Source: Durusdinium trenchii
Taxonomy: Eukaryota; Sar; Dinophyceae; Suessiales; Symbiodiniaceae
DNA: 64,000 bases
Direction of reading: 5' to 3'
Assembly (NCBI GenBank): GCA_963970005.1
Contig: CAXAMN010003780.1
Coordinates: 958,505 to 1,022,504, forward strand
Part shown: piece by piece, positions 23,100-34,669 of the stretch
How the letters are laid out: the number at the start of each line of letters is the position of its first letter
Position numbering within the stretch: position 1 is the first letter of the stretch
Notes under the pieces: generated by a model
Databases searched by the model: none
What the model was told of the DNA's origin: nothing
What the model saw: the letters and a program-made list of their open reading frames with translations, nothing else
Translations under genes and position numbers: made by a program

Positions 23100-24330
23100 C
23101 AACAGCTGGAAGGAGCCGCTGAAAGGTGCGGGGGCTTGCCACCTCAGAGTGTGCATAGCGTGCATCTCAAATGCGTTGGTCAATCCCATCACTCTCGTGA
23201 CCCAACCTGATTCTCTCACCTGGGGTGTGTGACCTTGTCACTCCAGCAAGCTCCTGAAAGGTGACCAGGTCCGTGCCAACCTCCCAAGCCACGTGTGTTT
23301 GACGCCCGAAACGCGGTGTCATCCGGTCGAACACTGAGGGATGTCGAGTCCACTGGGGCCAGAACGATGACTGAAAGCATCCAAGCATATCCGGTCGCAA
23401 TGCAAGCAGTACATTCAGGACTTGGGGGAGTCCCTTGTAACTGACCATTTGAGAATCTTTCCACGCATTCCAAATGCGTGGTCAGGCAAGCGATGATGTA
23501 GAACTGCAATCATGGGGCTGCTTGGTGACGATCTGGACTCAGCACTGAGGCTGGACGTCCGAGGCAGAAAACGAAGCGGCCTCACCCACCATCAGCTCAT
23601 CATAGGTGAGACAGTCCATGGGTTTGGGAGGTTTCGTCTAGAACGTGGGGGGGGGCATCAAGTCGTTCGTGCAAACGTTTGCGGGGCCTAGACTTAGACA
23701 GTCCATGGTTCTGGTCCTTTTGTATCATTTTTTGTGGATTTTGTAGGCCAGAACTTGTGTCCACTGCCGAATTCCAAAAGGCTCCTGAAGATCTTCGTGA
23801 AATTCTCAGACCCGCGGGAATCTTTCAACTTGGGCAGTGTTCCCTTTAACGTAGACTCTGACTCTTGATTCATCAACCCCCCCATATAAATCAAGAGGTT
23901 TTACAATTTTGCTGCTGGTGTGACCGGAGAGTCCACACGGGCCGCAGTGGCGTTTCGACCCATCCCACCTGCGGTGGGGAGGTCGTTGGGCGGATTCAGA
24001 GCGAGTGTGATAGAAGAGGTTTTACAATCCCCACACACTCCATGTATGCCATATATGCCTACATTGACCCCCAAAACCACCCCAACTGATCGGCATATAT
24101 GGCACACATGGAGTGTTTGGGCATCAACATGGTCCGGCTAGGTTCCATGCAACTTTCATCCCGTCACCGTCGGTGGGGGTTCTATGACTTCAGCTGGACG
24201 ATTCGACCCCAAACAAACAAGCGCCGCAAGCGCCAACGGCTTCCCCATGGGCTCCGTTTCTCGTGGAAAGGACATGACACAGAAGACCATACCCCCCAAT
24301 TTGGTTTCTCCTTTCTCACCACATTGATTT
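23100..24330. other. non-coding stretch with repeats
   Basis: AAGAGGTTTTACAAT occurs twice (about 23893 and 24014), bracketing a GC-rich segment, and a foldback hairpin follows at 24035. A GTAGACTCT...AACCCCCCC phrase at 23851-23883 matches the arm of the hairpin at 35805. No supported exon. Confidence 0.5.
24035..24116. repeat. foldback hairpin, 25-bp arms
   Basis: ACACTCCATGTATGCCATAT (and on to GCC) is mirrored by GGCATATATGGCACACATGG (and on to AGTGT), with one mismatch in about 25 bases and a 32-base loop. It looks like a foldback or miniature inverted-repeat element. Confidence 0.85.
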
Positions 24331-24339
24331 TGATCTCGT

Positions 24340-24474
24340 TTAAACCATTGCATGGAGAAAAGGAGAATCAGAAGAAACTTAAACCATTGGATGGAGAAAC
24401 GGATAGAAAAGGAGAATCAGAAGAAACTTAAACCGGATGGAGAAACGGATAGAAAAGGAGAATCAGAACAAACA
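24340..24474. repeat. 49-bp tandem array, three copies
   Basis: Units begin TAAACCATTGGATGGAGAAA and contain GGAGAATCAGAAGAAACT. The first copy lacks about nine bases and the third lacks three. Confidence 0.85.
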
Positions 24475-24523
24475 ACCAACATCCACCAACCCAAAGAACC
24501 ATCCTTCGTTCCGGACTTCCGAG

Positions 24524-24654
24524 GCTTCTTGGCCCTTCAGAACCTCCTTTGTGGCTCCACCTCCGACGCCCAGCTGCGGCGCCACACGGCCGTCCGGCTC
24601 CAGCTGGCCTCCGAGCTGCGGAGGGCCGTCGGCCCGGCGGAGGCGCAGAGGCGG
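24524..24654 (+). CDS. armadillo/HEAT exon
   Basis: ACTTCCGAG|G acceptor with a two-base start; donor CGG|GTGTCG in phase 0. FLALQNLLCGSTSDAQLRRH then TAVRLQLASELRRAVGPAEA make two helices. Strong GC bias against its AT-rich surroundings supports coding. Confidence 0.6.
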
Positions 24655-25540
24655 GTGTCGTTGGCCTCCGTTTTTTTCCGTGAGGCGGCTTAGAAGCAGG
24701 CGTTCTAGTTTCTTTTCTTTTCTTTTGGGGAGGTTAGCAGCTGGTCATTCTAGTGATTCGTAATGAATTTGTGTGACCATATATATGGTGACTGTATTTA
24801 GTGACTATATATAGGGTATCGATGTAGATGGAGATAGATGGGGATTCTATACCACCACCTGTTGGGTTTAGTGCTTTCTTGGAGCTCACTATAGCTGTCG
24901 TGTGAGAGTACCGAGCTAGGACCTGTTGAATGCATCGGCTTTAATATGGCTGCGATGGACCAGGAACAGATCACTGTGTTCTTTTCACAAGGTTTGTTGT
25001 TGGATCTTGCTTAGAAGAGTTGCTTTTGTGCTGACTGAAGGGGTTCTGCAGAGTACCGCGCAGCCTCGCAGGGGTAGATTGGAGACAATCTTGATGATGT
25101 GCTACTCGCTTTCAGGGAGGAGCTCCTGGTGGTCGCGAATATAAAATGATTTCTACAGCTGTTGCTCATTAGACCTGATTGGAGTACAGTAAGTTATTGT
25201 TCCATTCAGGGTTGGCTATACAGCTGTTGGGAGCAGAAGCACTTGGAACTTACCCTTCCCAGCTTTGGGATGCGCTGTCTTGATTCCTTTCCAGTGATCA
25301 AATGGCGTTGATCGCAGGAGAGCTGGGGAAGGCCAAAAAAGAGACGGAATTATATACTGTAGGTTAGAAACGTGTTCCTGCCCCATGACAGTGTACATGT
25401 TGTCTTTCAACAGCTTTCAGACACTTGGACCTAAACCTATTTAGGGCGAACCAGGCGAAACAAAAAAAACTTGGAAATCTGGTCTCAAGCTGTCTTCTCC
25501 TCATTTGGACTCTCCGTGTCCCCGCGTCATGAAGCCTTAG

Positions 25541-25605
25541 GCTTCCAAAACCTGGTGGATTGCATCGAGCTTCAGGAGCTGCAGGAGTGTTATGGAGCTG
25601 ATGAG
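25541..25605 (+). CDS. short exon candidate
   Basis: CCTTAG|G acceptor with a two-base start; donor GAG|GTGCCG, the same donor sequence as the 12649 exon. FQNLVDCIELQELQECYGAD is helix-like. Confidence 0.4.
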
Positions 25606-25689
25606 GTGCCGGTGTATCAGTGGATCCGGTGTTTTTGGTTTGTTTTCCTTTGGGTATTGGGAACGGTTCAGAGCTGGTGTTCATGCGGC

Positions 25690-26700
25690 TAGGGACCTTC
25701 AGGATTAATCTATTATAAATTTTGGGCTGGGCGGTGGGCTAGTCGTGGTTTCTAGGCATGTTCTCTGACTTGGATATAGTATGATATAGTGTAGTAGTTT
25801 AATATGTCGATTCGATTATAATATTGTCCGCAACCACCTAGTCAGTGCAATGGAGGTGGCACCGGTGCCATCCGGTGCCACCCGATTTAGCCGGAGCTGT
25901 GTTTGTTCAGAGGATGAACATCGCTAATCAGATAGATGAGATATGATCAAATGATACATTGAATCGATTCAATTGCATTACAGTAACTTAAGCAGGTGCT
26001 TAAAAAAAAACGACCATTTCGATAAGTGAAGCTCCCAGCCTCAAAGGCACTGAGGATATTTGGAGATATGATTTTGCTATATGTAGGTGTTGCTTTCGAC
26101 GGCCCTCAGAGTGATTCTCACCTGGGCTGATTGGCCAACAAAATCACCGTTTTACTTCACCCTAGATTTAGTGGCTCCGCGTGAGACTGCCAACATCAAG
26201 ATTCCGGGAACAGTTCCGGGGACATGCAAGTCAAATTTGTCTCATTTTTGCTTAACACCTGCCGAAGATAGTGAGGCACTCCAGGCTCCTCATTGGTCAC
26301 CCCGCATTGGACCAGAGTGATGCACAGAAAAAGAACAGAAAAACACTACACATCCATCCAAGGTGTTGGCGTTGCTGCTTCGGGCCTTGGGTACCCAGTG
26401 GGCCTTGGAAGTGCGTGAGACCCTTGGCGGCCCAAGAGCCCAGTGATGCTCTCTCTTTGAAGGAACCCGTTTCGATGAAACAACAAAGAGCGCCGACCAT
26501 GTTTCGTTGAGGTTTGGGAATTGCAATGTTAAAAAAACACACCATGCCATGTCATGCGGCTTTCGTGTGAGGCTTGGATATCCACCTGTATCATAAACTT
26601 ATATACTTTGATCAGACTTACTATTTATCTCGACCTGAAGCGAAACAGTGCCCTTCTATGACACTAGTGGAACAGAGCTCTATGACTATATTGAGTTGTC
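25690..26700. other. intron-like stretch
   Basis: AT-rich with scattered stops; no exon, array or RNA gene that I can support. Confidence 0.4.
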
Positions 26701-27311
26701 CCACTACCTGTAGCAGTTGGTGAACAATGATCACTATTTTAGAGAAAGGCCTTTGCTTTCACCATCATCATCCATGGTTACTTATAGCAATAGGAAACAC
26801 CCAAACTCTACGTTTATGTCTTTGTGTTTGTTTCACTGCGATCTTTGCTTTGGCCGGGAATCTCACGGACTATCGACCAAGAAAACTTTCACCAAGGCGC
26901 GCGTGTTTCTTGTTGTGCTTCCTGGCGAACCGCATGCCGAAGGTCAAAGATACCTTTCTGGAAGGACGGGACATGTCGACACGACGGGACATGTCTGTGT
27001 CGGAGGAATGGGGGAAAGGGATACTTTATATCATGGGTGCGCTTGGGCCATTTCACCTCTTCAACCTACTAGTAGGTGGAATGGACATCCATGTCACCTC
27101 GCATGCTTTCCCCCCACCCACTCTAGAAAAATTCAATCACTATTTGGACTTCGGGAAACCATTTTTTTTGCTTGTTTTTGGAGTGTCCCCAGCTCGGCTG
27201 GCGGTGCTTGGCTTTTGGCCCCCACCGAGTTTGCTGCCGGTGTTTGCTACGTCGTCGGCCTCCAGCACTGCTTGGCCTCCAACTCTCGTTGCTTAGAACT
27301 CGTTGCCCCAG

Positions 27312-27387
27312 GCGGAGAGGCGCTGGAGACCTTGTTGCTGGAGGCGCTGAAAGATCACCTGGCACTGGAGGAGGATCCCGAGGCTCG
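27312..27387 (+). CDS. armadillo/HEAT exon with consensus donor
   Basis: CGTTGCCCCAG|G acceptor with a two-base start; donor CTCG|GTGAGT. GEALETLLLEALKDHLALEE is a long leucine-rich helix. The 224-codon open frame that contains it (from about 26717) is mostly chance reading upstream of the acceptor. It does not join the 28267 exon in phase, so an exon between them is probably missing. Confidence 0.65.
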
Positions 27388-28266
27388 GTGAGTGAGCATA
27401 TGTGTGTCTCAGGGGGGCACACCGGTCGAGGAAAGACATAATCTGACAACAATGGGTTAGAGGATGGCATCGCACTTGCATGCTCTAGACCACACTCCTT
27501 TCACTTGTCTACTTAGTGGGGCATTTGCACCCCGGACCAATCCTCTTTTGCTGTGCATGAATTTGATTTTTGCATCGCCATGTGGACGATGGGCTGCTGA
27601 TTCTTCAGCTGAGCTTCTTGGACTTGGGTTTCTTGGTTAGGCAGCATTTTCAAACCTCGCTTACTTACTTACTTGCTTGCTTGCTTGCTTGTTTCTTTTG
27701 CAAACAGGGGAGGTTCGACTTCCATGTGATGTGTTCATCACAGTCTCAGTGCCCTCCATTCACTTACTCTCCCTCGGACAATGTCAGCCGGTCTTCAAGG
27801 GGCCTATTGTCTTCGAGACCGGATTGAATTAAAGTGACTCAAGATGCTCTGAGTACATGGATCGAAACGCAAGTGATCCAGGTGCTTTGACCGATCCACA
27901 CACACATACAACAAAAAAACAAAGTATACAAATCATATAATACATATAATTAATACTATTATAATTTACGATATTAATATATTCATATAAATAAATATTG
28001 CATGTATATATATATATATGTATATATGTTAAGATGTATATGCATATATATGCAAGAATATTTTTTATATAGTGTGTTTTTCCTTCGTGCTGCCTTTCTT
28101 TCGACACTGAATATGTTTACTTCGTTGCATGCGATATGATATGTTCCGGATGTGGGTAATGTGCAAGTCGTGCGATTCTTTGACACACGTGTGTGTGTGT
28201 GTGTGTTTCCCAAGCATGTCCAGGCCATGTCCAGAGGGAACAGACTACTTCACATTCTTTTCTCAG

Positions 28267-28386
28267 CCAGTGACTTCACGTGTCCTCCATCGTGGAAACC
28301 CACCGAAGGTGGAGCTCCGGGACGAGCTGCTCTTTGAGCTTTGGCTGCCGGCGGCCTTCGTGGGGCGCCTTGAGCAGCCCTGTCAC
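28267..28386 (+). CDS. armadillo/HEAT exon with consensus splice sites
   Basis: ATTCTTTTCTCAG acceptor with a good pyrimidine tract and CAC|GTGAGG donor enclose 40 codons in phase 0. VELRDELLFELWLPAAFVGR is a helix pair. An alternative start at 28309 (GAAG|G) would remove the first 14 codons. Confidence 0.65.
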
Positions 28387-28769
28387 GTGAGGGCCATGGA
28401 GGCGACTGAGGGGCACAGACAGTCCCTTTGGAGGGGAGGCAGGTATTGGCAGCTTTGGACAGCAAGAATGTGGTTTTGGTGTTTTTACTGCGTATCTCTT
28501 GTTCTTTTTCACTGTGTTGACAGCAACATGTGTTTTTATTTTTTTTAACTGCGTCTCTCTTGTTTAAGTGATGCTTCTACTGAAGGTTCGAAGCTTTTGA
28601 CTTATGCCAATTTTTTGTCCCCTGCCATAAATGAAAGGAATTGCGTTTGAACAATGCAACGGGGGACTTTGCTGGATGACCATATTTGTGTCCAGGCACT
28701 TCTGAGAAAAACAAACTGAGAGACGCAGCAACCATGAGAACTACACTGTGTTTGTGGTGCGCACCTCCA

Positions 28770-29140
28770 GCAGTTCTAATGGGGTTTTGCACTGGACATG
28801 GTGGCATGGTCAGATGCGAAGCTCAGTCATCTTCGGATCGCGGGAAGAGATGTTCTGTGCTGTCGACTATTATGTTTGCTTGCTGTGGTAATACCTTGTC
28901 GACACGTCCACCACATGACAGATGAAGGTGCAGATCCTGTGGGAGAGGCCAAGAGGCCAAGCCCAACTACAACAGGCATATGTCATTTCACGGGAAAGAA
29001 GACCAATACCTCAATACCTCAAGTTCGCTGGTTTATAATGATATATATATATATATGTTGGCAGAGGTGGGTCTCACCAGACCATCCAACCCAGATGGTT
29101 TTGTTCAGCTTCTGGACTCATGGCGACTGCACTTGCAGAG
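28770..29140. other. intron-like stretch
   Basis: Includes a short (AT)n tract at 29039-29057; no supported exon. Confidence 0.4.
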
Positions 29141-29243
29141 GTGTGCTCCCCAGAGCTGCTCTTGGAGGCCATGCAGGCGCATCGGCGCATCGTGGAGCGC
29201 GGCCGAGCTGTGGAGCCATGGGGCGAGGGGGACCGAGACTTGG
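29141..29243 (+). CDS. armadillo/HEAT exon
   Basis: CTTGCAGAG|G acceptor in phase 0, in phase with 28267; donor TTGG|GTGGTT leaves one base. VCSPELLLEAMQAHRRIVER then GRAVEPWGEG is helix, turn. Confidence 0.65.
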
Positions 29244-29476
29244 GTGGTTCGCACCGTGGATCTCCAAACAGACCTCCTTGGTGAGGATTGGTTTGATCAC
29301 TACATTGCCCCTTCTAGGAACATCAAGTCCCCCCTGTTGAGACCTGATGAAACCTTCTTGGGTGCCGGTTTCCTTTTTCCCAACGGGACCATTTCATAGT
29401 TTCAGTTTCAACTGACTCCCCACCGCGTGAAACCTGCGAACACGTGAGGCGTTGCCCTTGTGTGCCGCCCTTCAAG

Positions 29477-29652
29477 TCACCAGCTGTGGCGCTTTGCGGC
29501 GCTATGCCATGACGGCCACCGCGGCGCGTGCCGCGCACGCGGCTCCACCCGGCCGCCGGGTGGCGGCCTTGGAGCAGCGCTTGGCGCGCAGCACAGCGGC
29601 CACGATGGACGCCATGCGGAGCCATGAGAAGTGCGCGGAGGAACGGGATCAA
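29477..29652 (+). CDS. alanine-rich helical exon
   Basis: CTTCAAG acceptor with a two-base start matching the preceding phase; donor CAA|GTCGAT in phase 0. TATAARAAHAAPPGRRVAAL and EQRLARSTAATMDAMRSHEK suggest a longer helix or coiled coil rather than a standard armadillo repeat. It is the longest exon in this run. Confidence 0.55.
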
Positions 29653-29812
29653 GTCGATGGCGGGACAGAAGTGGTGCGACGAACAGATCAAGTCCATCCC
29701 ATCTACAATCCGAGAAAATCCGAGACAATGAGGAACATCGGATGAATCAGGTGGTGTTCATCGGATGAATGTCACAGGAAGTTCTCCTCCCAAAACCTTG
29801 TCAGTTTCACAG

Positions 29813-29950
29813 GTGCAGCGTGCCTCGGTTCTGGCGCTGCATGCCTTGCTACGGCTCTCCTGCAGCCTTGAAGGGGAAGACGTCGCAGTGGAGCGCCTGG
29901 CGACGTGGCATGCACAGAGGACCGGTGTTGAGGAGATGACAGGCTCTCGA
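29813..29950 (+). CDS. armadillo repeat exon with consensus splice sites
   Basis: GTCAGTTTCACAG|G acceptor and CGA|GTAAGA donor, both excellent, enclose 46 codons in phase 0 with no ambiguity. VQRASVLALHALLRLSCSLE and AVERLATWHAQRTGVEEMTG form a full armadillo repeat. This is the best single exon in the window. Confidence 0.8.
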
Positions 29951-30334
29951 GTAAGATTTGTTGAAGAAGATTGTTCCTTCGAAGACGCCGTCCGTAGCTC
30001 TATTCAAAAGATAAACAAATATAATTATATAGCTGGGCATAGAGTATGAAAGTGGTTGTTGCCAGGATTTCCTGTATTGAACAAATACGTATACAAGGAA
30101 ACAAATCAATCTTGATCACTATATTCAATGACCAGACAATCCATTCCGCACACTCCACACATCCCGCATCCACGAGAGAGAATCCAGTATGATGCAGTAT
30201 TGTTTGTTACATTGGTGAAAAAAATTGTTAAGTGACTTTTGATATTGTTTGGTATTGTTTGGTTACTGTTTCTTTAGACCTGATGGGCAAAAGACTGACT
30301 TTTGGGATGTTTAAGACGACGACGACTGGCCGAG

Positions 30335-30412
30335 GTGAGCCTCGAAGCAGTTCCCATTCTGCTCCGTGCCTTGCAAGATTTCCCCGAGGACGCCCGGCCA
30401 CCGCGTGGGACC
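30335..30412 (+). CDS. armadillo/HEAT exon
   Basis: CTGGCCGAG|G acceptor and ACC|GTACAC donor enclose 26 codons in phase 0. VSLEAVPILLRALQDFPEDA is a repeat helix and turn. Phase agrees with the exons at 29813 and 31490. Confidence 0.65.
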
Positions 30413-30419
30413 GTACACC

Positions 30420-31485
30420 CACGTGACACACAATTACGTAACACACCCTGAGTTCATGAAGCAGATGGTCGGAGATGGTTGAGTTCAATATGCGAATGAC
30501 CTGATGGGTTCCGAATGAAGCTTTATGAAGCTGGCCATCCGCGATGGCATGGCGTCGCGCCACCGGCCACCGGATACCTTGGTGATCGGAATCCCGGCAC
30601 TTGGACACGGTCGGTGACGTGACACGTATACCGCGTGTTTGTAATATATCGTGAGGTTGTTCGATCATGAACCCCTATACACAGCTGCTCCGAAAACTCC
30701 CGACTCAAGTACATATGCACATATGTATTTAGATATATACTGTATAAATATATATATATATTGCTGGTCTTTCATGGGCGAATTCTCCAATCTGCGGCTT
30801 GGTCTTTCACGGATCGACGGTCGATCCGCAGGATCCTCAATTGCAAGAACGTGGGCTGGTCACCTGGCTTTACTCAGTCAATTTGGTGTGGGAGCTTTGG
30901 GGGTAGAAGAACTTTGATGTCAATTGCTTTTCCTTCGTTCTTGATGTACAGTATGGTTGATAAATATCAGGATTTTGTCAAAAAAGAGCTCCTTTGTGAT
31001 CGGGTGTCAATTGGTGATGTTTGCCACTCTATCCAATCGGGGAAGTATTAATGCATGTTCGAAATCTATTGTTTTCCATTGAATGGCTTTTTGGAGGAAG
31101 GACTGGGTCACACACACTCCTGAGCAGGGGTCTCTCAGAATTGTATGGGAAGGCGTCCATCCGTCGAACGAAGAGGGGTGCACCGCGGTCGTTTATTTTT
31201 GGTTTCTCTCAGAACATGTTGCCCATGCCAGTTTATAAGTTTGCGACGCTTGCTTTTCTTTTCCTTCCTTAAGTCTTCCGTGGCCAAAAGGCGGGCAGAG
31301 AATTGTGGTCGTCATGATGTTGCAAGAAAAGTAGAGCTGCTAAGTGCAAAACAAGCTACAATGCTGCACCTTGCACGTCAGGTGGGGCTTCAGAAGGCTT
31401 CAGCATTTCATGATTCTTCACTTCCACCCACCTTTGGGTGGAGGATGGTGGAGGCGGTTTGGTGTGTTTGTTCTCCTGGTTGAGC
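30420..31485. other. intron-like stretch
   Basis: Contains (AT)n near 30735-30762. No exon that I can support. Confidence 0.4.
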
Positions 31486-31489
31486 CGAG

Positions 31490-31601
31490 GACGCGCTCCG
31501 CGTGTTGGCCACCCGCCGTGCCGACGTCACCGAGCTGCTGTGCGAGCTGAAGGCTGTGCTCCCAGCGCCTTGGAGCGAGCAACGCACCATCAACGACCCG
31601 G
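31490..31601 (+). CDS. armadillo/HEAT exon
   Basis: TTGAGCCGAG|G acceptor in phase 0; donor CCGG|GTGGGG leaves one base. DALRVLATRRADVTELLCEL then KAVLPAPWSEQ. The leftover g combines with 'ga' at 32776 to give glycine, and the joined text fits. Confidence 0.7.
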
Positions 31602-31609
31602 GTGGGGAG

Positions 31610-32770
31610 GACGGAGGGGAGGGAAGTGTGCAGTTTTCCTCTTGAAGTCTTCCAAAGATGGTTTCCATCTTTGGTGAGTGTGCAGATCATGGGGAGACAT
31701 CAATTGGTATATTTTTTGGTACCCCCGGTGCATTCCAGAAGCATGGAGTACACTTTGTATGTGGCAATGTCACGGGTACACCAGCAAAATCGATAGTAGG
31801 TTCCTTCGCACCGGCAACATGGCCAATGGAGTGTCATGCATCAACAGCATCAACTTTTTTGCCATTGGAAATCCAAATACCTGGTGTTTTGAGTAATTAT
31901 CAGAAGAAACCGGGTTATTGTGGCATGGCCTAGTCTTTGTGTTGTAGCCACCTGATTGCAGCCACCTGGTCTTGTAGCATGGCCACCCTGGTTGTGCAAT
32001 ACCTGGTCTTTGTGGTTGCTCAGATTTTGCATGAAATTGGAGGAAGCCTGCTGGTAAAGACAGTCACGCTGAGGTGGTTGAAGCCATGAACCTGAACATC
32101 TTCAAGCCGAAGATTCAGGAGCGGAAGTTTCAGTTCGCGCAGATGGGTTTGTTTCAAAAGGATTACAGACTGATCACTCCAGAAAGATGCTGCTTTATAT
32201 TATAATAGCAAGGGGAATCCACAAAATCCATGGAAGGCTCACCGATTTTCCCGACTTTGGTGGAGAGCCTTCCATGGACTGCCTTTTTCGATGTTCCGCC
32301 TTTTTTTTAACGCCGCGACGAGGAGTACGGCCTCTCAATTCTTGCAGAGATTGCTTGGCAAGGCTGGGGGTTCAGAATGGTTGATAGGGATGGGCTGAGG
32401 GACGAACCGGGTATTGTGGGACTCCAGGCCATAGGTGCGAAAGATTCACCACATTTGTTGAAGCCACACATTGGAAATCATCCCAGGTTCTGGGGGGTCA
32501 TCCACGGTTTTCCAGCAAGCCTCACATCCTTGATCAAAGTTGAAGACTGTTGTTTGGAAGCATCCAGAATCCAGATCAACACCCGGAGAAGGCAAACAAA
32601 GATGGGCATGTATGGTTTGCCAAGCCCATTTGATGCTGAGTTTTCGGATCCAGAAGCTTGTTGGTTTAGTCAAGTTTAGTCAGTCTTTGTGTGAACGTTT
32701 GCAGTCCCATGAATTCATCCACCAGCAGGTGGTTGACAACAAAAAAGCGAAGCGTTCCGCCCCTTCGATG
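31610..32770. other. intron-like stretch
   Basis: Includes two nearly identical 'CTTGTAGCATGGCC / TTGTGGCATGGCC' phrases around 31917-31985 and repeated 'CCTGGTCTT'. No supported exon. Confidence 0.4.
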
Positions 32771-32775
32771 TTCAG

Positions 32776-32873
32776 GAGGCCGTGAGCAGCAGATGGAGGC
32801 TTTGAAGAACCTGGGAGTGGAGGCCGTGGTCCGTGCGTTGAAAGCCTTTCCCCAAAGCTACTTGGTCGAATAT
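32776..32873 (+). CDS. armadillo repeat exon
   Basis: CGATGTTCAG|G acceptor with the two-base start required by the preceding exon. REQQMEALKNLGVEAVVRAL then KAFPQSYLVEY is a typical helix 2-3. The donor may be TAT|GTCGGA or TTG|GTCGAA nine bases earlier; both keep phase 0. Confidence 0.7.
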
Positions 32874-33335
32874 GTCGGAGTTTCTCACATTTTCGTGGGC
32901 AGAGGCAGATGCAGCTGGCACAAGGTGTCACTGAGTAGGTGGACAGAAAGAAAAGGACTCAAAAGGAGGCCGCAGGGCAAGAAGTCTAAAACCTTGACAT
33001 CCTGATCTATGGTATAATTGTATGAATAAATTTATATATACATATTATTTATATATTTTTTGAGGTGGGTGTGCATCATTTTTTTGCATGAAAAACATCT
33101 CCCAGGAGCACCCGTTCTGTTTTTTTTTGGGGGGGTGTCCCGGCCTTTCCCCATTCCTTCTGGTAGGGGCACTATATTGCAGAACGACCAGGGTCACCAC
33201 TGCTTGCACTTTGGGATAGTTATATACCAAAGGCACGCATTTCTCGGCATGTGTGCTCATGTTTTGCATTTGTTTGCATTCTAAACAGCGAAGTTTCTGA
33301 ATGATCTGACTGTTGAGTGAGGTGGGGAAGTGCAG

Positions 33336-33414
33336 ACCAGCGGCCTGGCTGCTGTTCAAGCTATGACCTCTGAGAATGAGGACCACAGATGGACAACCCC
33401 GCAGAACGCAGGAA
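33336..33414 (+). CDS. armadillo repeat exon
   Basis: GGAAGTGCAG acceptor in phase 0; donor GGAA|GTGAAA leaves one base. TSGLAAVQAMTSENEDHRWT is a repeat helix. A further candidate around 33495-33547, ending at AAG|GTAGGT, may follow, but three frames are open there and I cannot choose. Confidence 0.55.
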
Positions 33415-33839
33415 GTGAAATCAGGATTGTGCCCTCAGGGCCTTGAACTCATATCGTGGGCGATGCGCCCTGAATCGGCTCACCAGCCTCACCAAGCTGC
33501 TTGGGGCTCATGCACGTCCATATCCATTGCACGAAAACATGTTCAAGGTAGGTGGTGCGGACCAGGCTGTAGGAAAACCTGTTGGAACCGGCGTTGTCAT
33601 CCTAGCAACCTTTGGCAAAGGCTATCGCTGTCCCTTTTGCCAGCATATATGGGTTTATTTGTCTAACAGCTTTTTTGCAAGACCTTTCGCATGCAATAGA
33701 GGTTCAAACCCGTAACCATTTGCTTATTCCTTTTGCAGCTGTGATTTTAGTTTGTTTTCACAACTGCTTTCCTGAAGCCTTTTCGGGAGTTATATATATA
33801 CTGTATATATATATATATATATGTATTGAGTTTTGCCTT

Positions 33840-34560
33840 GCTCTTTTGCAGCAGCTGCCCATCTAACCAAAGCGGTTTGGAAACTATTGGAAACTTAATC
33901 AAAACGCACGCGAGTAGTTTAACCAGCTGCTGTGGATATCGTCGCCACTGTTGTTGGTTGGTTGGCTAGCTGGTTTGTTTACTTGTTTACTCGGTCCGTT
34001 GCTTTTGATCACGGCACTAGTATTATAATGGTGCAAACAATGATGCCGATGCTTCTAGTTAAGAATGTATGAAGAGGAATCAATCATTAATCATTATGAA
34101 ACATTTGCCTCCAGGTCCAGGCAAATAGCGGGCCCCCCAAAAGACCCCTCCATCCAAACCAGGAGTGCCGCGTCCAATTCTTTGCCCTCTCAGAGATCTT
34201 GGAGTTGGTGCTGGAGGCCGAAAACGAAAACACCAACAGCTGTGGCGAAAGCCACCCGCGATGTTCAGACCATGTGTTCGGACCGAGCTGTTCGCTGGAC
34301 CAGGCGATGGGGAATTTTCCTTTGTGTGAGGGGGTGCAAGCGTCCGGATGCCGAGTTTGCCCGGGCAGAGAGAGAGAGAGAGGCGGACAGGAAGCATATG
34401 GAAGTATGGAAAATTGAGAGGGCATGCAACTTGCACTGGGACCAATCTATTTGTACCTATTTGGTATGTCCTTCATGTTTCTCATGTTTTTCCTCATTCT
34501 CCATCCCAAGGAGGGCCTGAAATACGGAGGCAAACCTCCGGGGGTGCTTTGCTTCGCTTT
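33840..34560. other. mixed stretch with an ambiguous exon
   Basis: At 34185-34350 the plus strand is gene-like in two frames: EILELVLEAENENTNSCGES after CTCAGAG, and AVAKATRDVQTMCSDRAVRW after CCAACAG. One is probably real. A short (AG)n tract lies at 34369-34383. Confidence 0.35.
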
Positions 34561-34568
34561 CACCCAAG

Positions 34569-34669
34569 GTTCGGCTGCGCCGCGCTGATCTCCTTGGTTC
34601 ATACCAAGCCGGAGCGTGTGGGCGCGCTGGCGGATTTGAATTGCCCCCTGGCGGAATTCCGTGCCGCTG
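34569..34669 (+). CDS. armadillo/HEAT exon
   Basis: TTCACCCAAG|G acceptor with one leading base; donor GCTG|GTGAAA leaves one base. FGCAALISLVHTKPERVGAL then ADLNCPLAEFRAA reads as helix, turn, helix. GC-rich against its flanks. Confidence 0.6.

Noticed and set aside
26717..27391. 224-codon plus-strand open frame as a single gene
   Set aside because: Only the last part has helix character and sits between a good acceptor and GTGAGT donor; the upstream part competes with an equally long overlapping frame.
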